NCBI GenBank assembly: GCA_028023455.1
Contig: JAQFVV010012403.1
Span: 932,001 to 996,000 of the forward strand
DNA length: 64,000 nucleotides
Reading direction: 5' to 3'
From: Epiperipatus broadwayi
Lineage: Eukaryota > Onychophora > Udeonychophora > Euonychophora > Peripatidae
Part shown: positions 23,944 through 33,440 of the stretch, one piece after another
Position numbering within the stretch: position 1 is the stretch's first letter
Layout of the letters: each line of letters starts with the position of its first letter
The notes under the pieces: model-generated
The model's input: only the letters and a program-made list of their open reading frames with translations
The model's database searches: none
Told to the model about the DNA's origin: nothing
Position numbers and translations under genes: made by a program

Positions 23944-24649
23944 AATCCATCTATTGTAAATTAATACACTGTACAGGCATACACACACCTGCACGTATAT
24001 AATGTAATATAAGGGATTCGAACTTAGACTTTCACACAACCTTCAACTATCCATGCCATCTCATATTGCTGATCCACCTGATCATATAGTTGAAAAGATA
24101 AATAATCACCAATATACGCATTTCATGCTAAACCAGTAATCATCAGTTGGTCTAAATTACTATCCTGACACATATATACAATCAGTGCTCAGCTTTATAT
24201 TAAGATAGCCAATCATCATACTTTAATGGGCAGGCTTCAAACTACTCCAACCCACAACTCTTCAGCCATCCATTTCATTGAAAATCTGATGATGGAACGT
24301 TCAAAGCCCATGTTAGTGCCAAGGTTGTATCGTACCCATGTTGACTGTTTAGTCATTCTGACCCCTCATGTTATACTGGAGAATAATCCATTTACATACA
24401 TATGTGAGAGGTGGGCTGACCTTTAACACACTATGTTTTAAATATGCAAATTAATACATTGTACAGGCATACACACCTGCACATATATAATGTAATATGA
24501 AATTCGAACTCAGTCTTTCACATAACCCTCAACTTATATTGGTGATTATTTATTGTTTCAACCTGTGTATGATCAGGTGGGTCAGCAATATGAGATGGCA
24601 TGGAGAGTTGAGGGTTCTGTGAAAGTCTGAGTTCGAATCCATCTATTGT
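23944..24649 (-). mobile_element. HT-3 element, full copy with internal duplication
   Basis: AATCCATCTATTGT at 23944-23957 and 24636-24649 is a likely 14-bp target-site duplication, though AATCC may partly belong to the element. The tail is on the left (GTACAGGCATACACACCTGC then ATATAATGTAATATAAGGG), so it reads on the minus strand. The outer arms pair: GACTTTCACACAACCTTCAA at the left against TTGAGGGTTCTGTGAAAGTC at the right. The tail and outer left arm are repeated inside (about 24448-24530), so one copy has probably inserted into or recombined with another. The arm end carries GAGTTCGAATCC, a B-box-like motif. The frame at 24226-24426 is element DNA, not a gene. Confidence 0.7.
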
Positions 24650-25040
24650 TAAAAATCAAAGTGGTCATTTTTTTAGTAGGCAGAGTACTAATAGCTAGTC
24701 TAATCTAAGTATAAAATGTTCTGGCTTCAATCTTAGTGCCAATATGAAAGATGAATATAAAGTGAGCAGAATTAGTAATATTGAGGGTGGGGGAGGGTCT
24801 GAAAAATAATGAATTTAAAACTTTATGAAGAGATAATGTAATAAAGAAGATTGCAAATTGATATTTATTTATAATCAATAGGATTAGCAAAAAATGAAGT
24901 AAAAATACACTAAAAAGCATTAAAAGAAAGTGAAAAAGTATTATAATTCAAGAAAAAGAAAAACATTTAAAAAATAATTGAAAAATAAACAAATGAAAAA
25001 GATAGTTAAAAAGAAATATTTAGAATTAAGGTTGATTACA
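24650..25040. other. AT-rich spacer, no gene seen
   Basis: A-rich DNA with a short hydrophobic minus-strand frame at 24705-24920 that I do not recognise. Confidence 0.3.
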
Positions 25041-26310
25041 TCCAGGTACTGAGATAAATAATAGAAAAGGGCCAATGAATTTGAGTTACCATTATGTTTT
25101 GGATTTATAGATTATGAAAAGGCATTTGATTATAAGGGCATTTATATGGTGATTAAAACATTGAAAGAATATTTATTAAAATGCAAGAGCAATGATTAGA
25201 TTAAACCACTAACCATCACATGATCACCATTCTTTATGCTTACTAAGCTGTTTACATAGAGGCAAAACTCTCCATACAGTAGTCTGGAAATATTGGATGA
25301 GTAGGCACTAGATAGGGATTGTGTACACAAACTTTCCTGTATCCATTGATTATTCTGGCTTGCACTGATGGCACTACTGTATGGAGAGTTTTTAATGATT
25401 AGATTATATGGTGATACTAAGAAGATTAACACTGTGAAGGCTAAAGTTTTTACAACAGTTTTACAAGAAGAATTTTGTGGATTAAAATGTGATGTTAAAA
25501 AAAACAAATGATGATTATTTAAGTCATCTTGATTTTGTAGGTGATGTGGTTGCTTTTGCAAATAATGCTTCTGAGCTTCAGGGAATGTTGCAAGAGTTAT
25601 CAGATGAAAGTAAAAAAGTAGGGCTAAAGATAAATACTAAAAAGACTGAAGTAATGCTCAATGGATTTTTTCAGAAGAGAAAATAAAGTTCATAATGAAT
25701 TATGAGAAGTTAACAACTACAAATACCTTAGTCAAATCATGAATATAAGTATAATGGATGGAATCATAAAATTAAGCTTGGATGGAATATTTTTGGTGAA
25801 CATAATTTAATGTTAAAAGGAAATATGCCCATATATTTGACAAAAAAGATCTTTAATAGTTACACTTTACCAGTCCTTACTTAAAGTTATAAGGCTTGGA
25901 CACTTAATAGAAAAAACAATACTCTCATAACTCAATCAAGTATGAAGAGATTTAAAAAAAGATGTATGTTATGAGTAATAAAAGAGACTGAAAATGAAAT
26001 AAATAGTAATGAGAGCAAATATGACTATTGATATCATTGGAAAAACTAAGAACTGAAATGGAACAGTGCTAAACATATTACAAAAAGAGATGATAATAAG
26101 TGGGCAGTTAAAATTTTAAATTAGATCCCAAGAAACTATAAAAAATCTAGAAAGAAGTCACATATTAGACATATGGATGAAAAAGCAAGGCTGCCATTTT
26201 ATTGTAGAGAAGAGAGGTTAGGAATAGAAGATACTGCATTAAACCTGGATTTGCCTTTATTCTGCTGTGGATCAAGATTTAAAATGATGATGAAGACAGA
26301 TATAGAGTAA
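25041..26310 (+). pseudogene. RTE-like LINE, RT to 3' end, degenerate
   Basis: The 5' edge reads IEKANEFELP-like then FGFIDYEKAFD, the RT 'A' block with its first aspartate. After the HT-1 insertion (25204-25393) the frame at 25489-25686 gives DFVGDVVAFANNASELQGML, in which the usual FADD has become FVGD, and GLKINTKKTEVMLNGF. Later pieces read as the post-RT region (TYPVLTYSYKAWTL type, about 25865-25900) and the C-terminal tail (WIPRNYKKS type near 26115, LPLFCCGS near 26255). It ends in GATGATGAAG near 26296. It is the same family as the 8.26-10.99 kb element and is dead. Confidence 0.75.
25191..25406 (-). mobile_element. Hairpin-tail element HT-1, copy d, inside RTE LINE
   Basis: An exact 13-bp target-site duplication AATGATTAGATTA lies at 25191-25203 and 25394-25406. 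The tail is on the left (25204-25255: AAACCACTAACCATCACATG then ATCACCATTCTTTATGC), so it reads on the minus strand. The hairpin is short: CATACAGTAG near 25275 pairs with CTACTGTATG near 25375, and most of the arm on the tail side is lost by internal deletion. The LINE frame is broken by the insertion. It belongs to the CATACAGTAG subtype. Confidence 0.85.
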
Positions 26311-27038
26311 ATTTAATGAAAAGTTGTTTGAGAATACTGTAAAAAGAACGTGTAAAATTTTTTGGAGACATAGGAAAGAGACTATTAAATTTTTAAATAC
26401 AAAGGAAAAAGAATATGAAAATAGGAAATAAATTCATCAAAAGCATTCCTAAATTTATAATTACAAGCTTAAATAATAAAGAAGTTGAAAGAGTATTTGA
26501 AATTAGAGAGCTTAATTTAAAATAAAATCAATGAATAATTGTTATCTTGTTGAAGTGTTGCAAATAAATGCAATTATATGTTATTGAAATTTTACAATAT
26601 ATTTATTTATAGATATGTTTATTACATATTTAATTTTATTTTTAAGTATTGCTTTTAATTGATTATCAGAACATCCAATTGCCTTACTGAGGGTATGTGC
26701 CTACATTGGAAATTCCTGGATTTATAATAGACGTTTTTGTTTAATATTTATTTTGATGAATTACTAAATAAGTATGGGGAGAAAAAACACTTATGGCTTT
26801 ATTTCTAAGGAGGTCATAAGAAGTTGAAGTGTTATAACTGTTAGATCCTGGGATCTCTGATCCTGAGTTGGACCATTATCAACTGCACCAAACCATAGGA
26901 GATTTTATTGAATCAGATTTGCTAACAGTACAGCTGTCTTAGAGCATATTAAAAGTGAATTAAACACAATACTAAGTAGAATATGTAGTTTGTAATGAGA
27001 ATAAGAGCAACTAAACTTGTATGAAAGATAATAAAAGT
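26311..27038. other. Spacer with SINE-3-like head
   Basis: On the minus strand about 26905-26840 reads CTATGGTTTGGTGCAGTTGA then ATGGTCCAACTCAGGATCAG, matching the SINE-3 heads at 15.75 kb and 27.72 kb. About 26340-26560 is A-rich and may be LINE debris. No gene is supported. Confidence 0.4.
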
Positions 27039-27406
27039 TTAAGAGTAGTTTTCACAGAGACAAAACTCTCCATACAGTAGCACCACTCAGTGCAAGCCAG
27101 AATAATCAATGGATGCAGGAAGGTTTCTGCATAAAATTACTATCTAGTGCCTACTCACTCACCCAATATACCCAGACTAGTTTGTAGCTTGTAGCTTTCA
27201 TCAGTGAGAAGCCTTGAATATGAATGCACTGCACCTATATTTTAGGATGAGAAGGCACTATATATGGATTTTATGCACAATTCTTCCTGCATCCATTGAT
27301 TACTCTGGTTTGCATTGAGAAGCACTACTGTATGGAGAGTTTTGCCTCTGTAAAAACAGCTTGTGTATACATGAAGAATAGTGATCATGTGATGTTAAGA
27401 GTAGTT
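27039..27406 (+). mobile_element. Hairpin-tail element HT-1, copy e
   Basis: An exact 12-bp target-site duplication TTAAGAGTAGTT lies at 27039-27050 and 27395-27406. The hairpin (27051-27346) has ACTCTCCATACAGTAG at the left and CTACTGTATGGAGAGT at the right. It keeps part of the inner module (TTTCATCAGTGAGAAGCC). The right-hand tail at 27347-27394 ends ATAGTGATCATGTGATG. It is more diverged than copy f. Confidence 0.85.
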
Positions 27407-28341
27407 GTTGGAAAACAAGTTAGTCCTTTCAAATTCTCGAAAAGTTAGTTATGGGAAGCTGGGAACAGTGATACAAAAGTTAATGAAAATTACAATAGTA
27501 AGATGGTTATTACACTGTTGCTTTAAATTAAACAGAGTTTTCAACATTCAAATATTTGAAGACATTAAGTTGTTTTCCAATTGCTATTTTTAATCTTCAT
27601 TCTTCACTACCTATTTTTTTTGTTTATTGCTTTAGTTATTTGCATTTATTCTCATTACAAACTAAAAATTCTACTTGCATTGTGTTTATTCACTCTTAGT
27701 ATGCACTAATGCTTCTTTGCATGCTTTGGTACAGTGAACAGAATATCACAATGAAATTAAGTCATCTATTCAGTATGAGAGCACTGCTAGTTCTCAAACT
27801 TTTTATGAACTTCTAAATAATAAAGCAATCTGATTATTTCTTTCATTTAACAAGACTTAATGCTCTAGAGATATGGATTTGAAAAAAAAAAAGACAAAAT
27901 GAAGGAACAAGGCTAAAAATATAAAGATGAGAAGAATAAATTTAAAACAAATTTTCTTTTTTTTTTTTTGAGAATGTTACAAAGATAAAAAATAATTCAA
28001 TTGGATCTCAATTAGAGACAGAGGAATCATAAAATATATGTTGGAAAGTATGAGCTTTTGCACTGAGCCGTTGAAAGGAGGGATTAGGGAAAGAATTCTG
28101 GGATAATGTGCAGGTCATATATTTAATAAGCGAATAATAATAATTATTATTTTAAAAAAATGACCAGTTTTTTTCTTATTCATTTGTTTCTAATAAGTGT
28201 TTTATCCTTATCATTTTTTAAAATCTCAACTCCAAGTTTTTTTTTTTAATTTTTTCAAATGAGTTTTGAAATCCGATTATTGATTATAATATTAAAAAAA
28301 TAAAAGCTATCTTTACTCTAATGTCATGTGTAGTAAGCTTG
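27407..28341. other. Spacer with SINE-3-like copy
   Basis: About 27720-27850 matches the 15.75-kb SINE-3 piece (GCTTTGGTACAGTGAACAGA at the start and AATAAAGCAATCTGATTATT near the end). The 62-codon frame at 27405-27593 has no recognisable content. Confidence 0.4.
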
Positions 28342-28585
28342 AGTTAGTAATGATTACCAGATAGTAGTGTGTTTAAATCATCATCTTTAAGCTTGATTTC
28401 TGGCTTTCATCTTTATAATGAGGCTTAGGATTCAAAGCTGAAACTAATGCAGTTACACATTTCACAAACACTTTTAAATACATTTTGCTTTACCTGAAGC
28501 TTTGAATCATCAGCTTTACCTATAAAGACAAAAGCCAAAAACCAGTCTAGGGATTAAATATACTACTATGTGGTAATAACTAACT
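28342..28585. repeat. Long palindrome related to HT-1 inner module
   Basis: AGTTAGTAATGATTACCAGA at 28342 pairs with the complement near 28566-28585, and both arms carry a CTTTATAATGAGGCTTAGGA type phrase with its complement. The arms also contain TTTCTGGCTTTCATC and GATTCAAAGCTGAAACTAAT, similar to the inner hairpin of HT-1 (GTTTCTAGCTTGTGGCTTTC, GAGCCTTGGATCTGAG). No clear target-site duplication or tail was read. Confidence 0.6.
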
Positions 28586-29036
28586 ATTCATGCTTCCTAT
28601 AGACCACACTAAAATTCAGAGAACTGCTCTTGTTTTATCGTTTTTTCTGTAAATTGAAAAATTGTGTAGTTTATTGTTATGTTTAGAATGTTATGCTGCA
28701 AAAGTAAACTTTAATAAATAAAAAAATAAAGTTAACATAATATCAAATTAAATACATAATGTTATAAAGTTCATACATCTACACACTACATTTATATAAG
28801 ATGTATCTTAACACCGAGTTAAAGGGTAATATATTTTAAAGGTTTTATTGTATCTCAGCAAAGAAATATGAATCCAGATACTTCTATTCACAATAAATAG
28901 GAATCAATGAGAGATCACTGCAATGTTCAACTCATCTGTGTTAAGCAAAGTTGGTAAAAGCAAGTTTCAGACATAATAAATCAAACTTTATGAAATATTA
29001 TAACTTTATCTTTCTTATTGCATTGCTAAATCCATG
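28586..29036. other. AT-rich spacer, no gene seen
   Basis: No coding or repeat content recognised. Confidence 0.3.
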
Positions 29037-29184
29037 TAATATTAATATCATTTATGTTCTTTGTTATTTTTTGCAATATAAGTAGAAGTTCTGAAGAAGA
29101 TTGCTGGGGCAATCGAAACTGCCAATAGTGGGTTGTAAAAAGCATTGTAAAAAGTAATAAAGAACATAAATGATATTAATATTA
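29037..29184 (+). repeat. Palindrome with hammerhead-like loop
   Basis: Arms of about 41 bp at 29037-29078 and 29144-29184 (ATTAATATCATTTATGTTCT and its complement). The loop holds CTGAAGA at 29091-29097, one extra A, a perfect 6-bp stem GATTGC/GCAATC (29099-29104 and 29109-29114) with a TGGG loop, then GAAAC from 29115. This is the arrangement of the hammerhead catalytic core (CUGANGA, helix II, GAAA), apart from the extra A. Penelope-like elements and related retrozymes carry such motifs. Cleavage ability is not shown, because helices I and III are not evident. Confidence 0.6.
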
Positions 29185-29666
29185 TATTAATAAACCATAC
29201 ATTGGAGATTTAAAAAAACTACATAATTGTAATAGTAAGTAATTTATCTTCATTCATGGTGATAGTGGCCCCTTAAAATTTCTGTTGATTGTCTACTGAA
29301 GCAGGAGGGTAAAAATGTTATATCATTAACACTCAAGACATTCATAAAAACTTCAGTTTCTACAAAATTTTAAAGAAGTTGATCCAAACCAATAGAACAT
29401 TAATGTAATAAACTAAAAGATTTGCAGTGCAGTTTCAAACTGTAATTCTAAACAGAAGGCAATCCACTACTTACTTACACATGGACTGTACTGTTATATT
29501 CAATCATATTGTTTTGTTAAATGTTAGGTAACTCTCAATTCACAGTTTGCTGCCATGGATTGAGATTATCCTAACATTCAACAAAAACATTGGTTGAATA
29601 TAACAGTGCAATGCATATATAAAGGATGGTTTGCCTTCAGATTAGAACAACAGAACATTGTTAATG

Positions 29667-30000
29667 TAATGTATAGTTAACACAGGCAAAACTCTTCATA
29701 CAGTAGTGCCACTCAGTGCCAACCAGAGTAATCAATGGATGCCAGAAGGCTTGTGCATAAAATCCCCATCTGGAATTCATTGATTACTCTGGTTGGCACT
29801 GAGTGATCCTCATCTAGTGCCTACTCATCCAATGAGTAGGCACTAGATGGGAATTTTATGCACAAGCCTTCTGGTATCCATTGGTTACTCTGGTTGGCAT
29901 TGAGTGGCACTACTGTATGGAGAGTTTTGCCTGTGTTAATAACAGTTATGTGCTAGCATAAGAAATGGTGATCATGTGATGTTTAGTGGTTTAATGTATA
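29667..30000 (+). mobile_element. Hairpin-tail element HT-1, copy f
   Basis: A 9-bp target-site duplication TAATGTATA lies at 29667-29675 and 29992-30000. The outer arms begin GTTAACACAGGCAAAACTC and end GAGTTTTGCCTGTGTTAA. The tail at 29937-29991 is the clearest example: AACAGTTATGTGCTAGCATA, AGAAATGGTGATCATGTGAT and GTTTAGTGG. The hairpin is compound: the outer-arm unit CCAGAGTAATCAATGG occurs in each arm and again near 29775-29800, and a second small palindrome CCTACTCATCCAATGAGTAGG sits at 29819-29839. High arm identity suggests a young copy. Confidence 0.87.
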
Positions 30001-31885
30001 CTTATAGGAAAATTGTGTTTAATATATATATATATATTCGAATAACTGTACAAGCATGCACCAGTTATTTTTTGTTGTTGTTTTGTTTTAAAACTTTTGT
30101 TTTTTTTCTGAATCAAAGGTCATTGATATTGTTTATTATCCAATATTAATGTTTTTTTATTATTATTATACAACCCAATATTAATGGGTTTTTTTTATTG
30201 TTCAAATATAATAAGTTTTTGTGAAGTTATTGGAATATATATATACTTAGTGGTGAAAAAAATGACTCTTTCCAAGCTTCCTGAAATGCTATCTCTGAAT
30301 TACACATACATTATGTAATAACAAAGTTTAGCTGTTCTTCACAAACATTTTATGGTAATGGTGTCATGAGTTATGATGTGAAATGTGACAAAGTGTTTCA
30401 ATGTTCTTATTGCCATCATGAAATTGTGTGCACCAATCCATGGATTCACTCTGCACACAATTTGAACCATTTTAAATATTTTAGCAACAGTTTTTTTCAA
30501 TGTGAAACAAAATATAAAGTGCAAAACACATAGTCACATTTCATGTTATATCTCGCAAATCACACTATCACATTTCATGTTATATGGCATAATTCAGACA
30601 TACTAGCATCTTAACATTTTTGTGGTTTATAGAAATACTATATCACTATGTGGTGCTGAAAGAAATTTAAAGAAAGAACCAATCAAGAAAGAGTACTAAT
30701 ATTTATAGTGGAAATATTAGAAAATTATTAACATTGAACATTTTTATTGATATGTTATTGATGAACATAGCATCAATATTGCTATCATCATCAGCCACAG
30801 GGTTAAACTGGCTCAACATAATAAACTTTGCCCAATAAGTCATCATCATCCAAGAGCCTATGGAACATCATTAAAAAAAGACAAGATAATAATATAATAA
30901 ATACAGCATCAATTTTTTTTAGAATTTTATATTATAACCAAATATTTGTATTCATCTTTTGCTTGCTTATTAAACTATTGAAACTGCCTAGCTATAATGC
31001 ATCAAGAAAAATCATTCAAAAGAATATTAATTCCAGGAAGTACATTTACAATGTATATACCTTTGTGATAACCAAAGAACAATACTCCTTGTATCTTGAT
31101 TTTTTTTACACCTTGTGTGGAAATTCTTTCTTTCAGTCTAAAATATATATCATTCCCATAGAGCAGTCTATTTCTTTTTTTTTAATTTCAGAAATGTTGA
31201 TTCGGTGTAGTGAAAAATAATTAAGAGTCAAATGGTGATGTGTGCATCCCTTATATGCTACTACCAAAGTCTGGCAGATCACTTTTAGTGTCTTAATTAA
31301 ACCATTGATAAATGCGCATTTTAAAATTATTGGAAAGGCTTATTTAAAAAATAATCTAATAAACAAAGCAATCAGTGTAATAGGGAATTATATATATATT
31401 AAACAAAAATAAATATATTTACCAACATATATATACTTACATTTTAAATATCTCGTATTAGTGCTTATTTCAAATTGGTGCCTGAGGTAGATGCCTCACC
31501 TACGGTACCAGCCCTAGCTACCACATAGTGATATATTTCAAACAAGTACAGACATATCTTAAAGATAAAATTTTAATTAACTTCTGATTGATTGTAATTA
31601 TAGATGAAAGGAGCAAAAATAATTTATTAAAGGCTAAATCAGTGTGACGTGTATTATTTTTATATCTTATATTTATATTACAATAAATATTAAAAAAATT
31701 AAAATAGAACTTTTTTTTAAAAAAAAAAAAGAAAAATAAATAAATGTGGCCTATAATGGGGCTTTTTCCTTGGTTTAATTTTTTGTTTAGCTCAGTTCTG
31801 ATCTATCAGATAAAGGATAGAACAAATTTCTATAAATAAAATATTTTTTTTATTAGGTTTTGTTTTTCTGCGATGTTGAGCTAGT
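30001..31885. other. Spacer bounded in part by a 16-bp inverted repeat
   Basis: TATATCACTATGTGGT at 30639-30654 and its exact complement at 31520-31535 lie about 870 bp apart. Just inside the right copy, about 31475-31515 (CTGAGGTAGATGCCTCACCT) resembles an end of a hAT-like transposon, but the matching left end is missing. The 130-codon frame at 30828-31220 between them is not similar to any transposase I know. The phrase ACATTTCATGTTATAT occurs twice at 30537-30585. The minus-strand frame at 30339-30524 is unrecognised. Confidence 0.4.
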
Positions 31886-31990
31886 CTTGCGTTGTTAGCC
31901 GAGAGGTATCGCAGCTGTCATGCAAGCAAGTAGTTGGTTGCAGACGGTTGTGGGTTCGCGTCCCGGCCGATGCTATGACATATGGAAAAA
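31886..31990 (+). mobile_element. tRNA-like SINE (SINE-2)
   Basis: The head has GTTAGCCGAGAGGTATCGCA (A-box-like) and GTGGGTTCGCGTCCCGGCCG (B-box), then ATGCTATGACATATGG and an A run. It differs from the 5.5-kb copy in the anticodon-arm region (GTTGGTTGCAGACGG), the same variant as the minus-strand copy at 35.87 kb, so at least two subfamilies are present. The plus-strand frame at 31920-32150 is within and downstream of it and is not a gene. Confidence 0.75.
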
Positions 31991-32289
31991 AACCTTCAGT
32001 CAATTCTACAGATATTTTCTATTATTTTATTCTTTTAATTTAAATCAATGGTATTTTAATTCAACTAGTAAAGTGGTTATTATTCTTGGTAGGCATATAA
32101 TATGTTTTTTGAAAGGCGTAACTCCAAACAATGTCTATTTGTTTGAGTAATTAAATGAATAATTTTTCTCCTCAGTTATTTTTTACAAGACAAACCACTT
32201 TATAACTTTTAAAATTAATCTCAGATATATCTTGGAAAATTTAGATAATCCAAATTTTTAACTGGTAATGGCATGTCCATGCACTTTAA

Positions 32290-32990
32290 GCTATCAACAA
32301 TTTCAACATCCACATTTATAAACCTATTAAAACCGTAAGTAATTGGCTTTATTGTCTTAGTATATACTTTATATAGAATTTGGAAGCATAACTATTTATT
32401 AATCTGCTTTCGGAATCTGAAAGTTATAATTGACTAAGTTTGTTTTAACTTCTTTGCATTATTGATCTCACACTACTTAGTCAAGTTGCAATCTTTAGTA
32501 TCTATATAATCATATCAGACCTTAGATAAAGGTGATATCCCCCCTATTGTTAAAGGAGGTTGCCGTGACTACAGATTGAGATTGTTCATAGCATAAGGGT
32601 TAAGTTATCATTTACAATTATAAACCTATTAAAGTATTGAGTAATTGGCATTATTGTTTTAATAAGTATATACTTTATATGGAGTTCGGACGTAATAATT
32701 GACTATTTATTAGTCTACTTTCAGAACAGGTTATATTTACCTGATTTTTGAGGTTTATTTAAAATTCTTTGCATTATTAATCTCACATTCCTTGGTGAGG
32801 TTGCAGTCTTTAGCATTTATATAAACATATCAGACCATAGATAAAGGTGTTAACACTTTTATTGTTAAAGGAGGTTGCCGTGACTACAGATTGAGATTGT
32901 TGACAGCTTAAGGGTTGATTGTTATCATCTACATTTATAAATCTATTAAAATCTTGATTAATTGGCTTTATTGACTTGAAATCTTCATTT
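32290..32990 (+). repeat. FR1 repeat, tandem pair with 315-bp period
   Basis: TAAAGGAGGTTGCCGTGACT starts at 32551 and again at 32866, a shift of 315 bp. Flanking phrases (ATAAACCTATTAAA, TAATTGGC, TATATACTTTATAT, TTTGCATTATT, ATCTCACA) keep the same order in both units, and a partial third start lies at about 32930-32985. Single diverged copies occur at 11.6 kb and on the minus strand at 60.8 kb. No coding frame spans it. Confidence 0.8.
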
Positions 32991-33440
32991 CAAACTTTAA
33001 CATCCCCTATTGGATTAACATATTTCAATTACCACTTTCTACCATTTATCTATTAGCTTTACAATTATTTCACTTGTAGTTTTTAGTAGAACAGATCTAA
33101 TATTTAATTGATTAGTCATATTAATGGAATTCTATCTAGTAGTATTAGTTGGTTAGTGTGTTATGTTTACATGTTTCCAGTTATCTTTATATGTTCATTA
33201 GTAATCTTATGGGACAAGAAGACTTCCCCATGAAAGCTATTTCTTTTTAAACTAAAAATATATTATCTAATCTATTATTTTTATTTCCCTGATATCCACT
33301 TTATCCATAATCTCATATCTTCTGCAAGTTTCCCTAACTTTCATTTTCTTAGAGGTAAATTGTATTTTAATTTTCAAGGTTATTCATGGTAAGGTTAGAA
33401 TGCTTCTGAAAACTATAACATAGAAACTGCTGAGTTTGAA
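32991..33440. other. AT-rich spacer, no gene seen
   Basis: Nothing recognised between the two tandem duplications. Confidence 0.3.

Noticed and set aside
26311-26530. Continuation of the RTE LINE beyond 26310
   Set aside because: The GATGATGAAG end near 26296 marks the 3' terminus and the following A-rich frames show no RTE motif.
29091-29119. Active hammerhead ribozyme
   Set aside because: Core order is present but there is one extra A before helix II and no convincing helices I and III, so activity is not claimed, only resemblance.
30828-31220. 130-codon plus-strand frame as a possible new gene
   Set aside because: Composition is that of AT-rich noncoding DNA (F, I, Y, N, K rich), no motif is visible and no splice or start context supports it.
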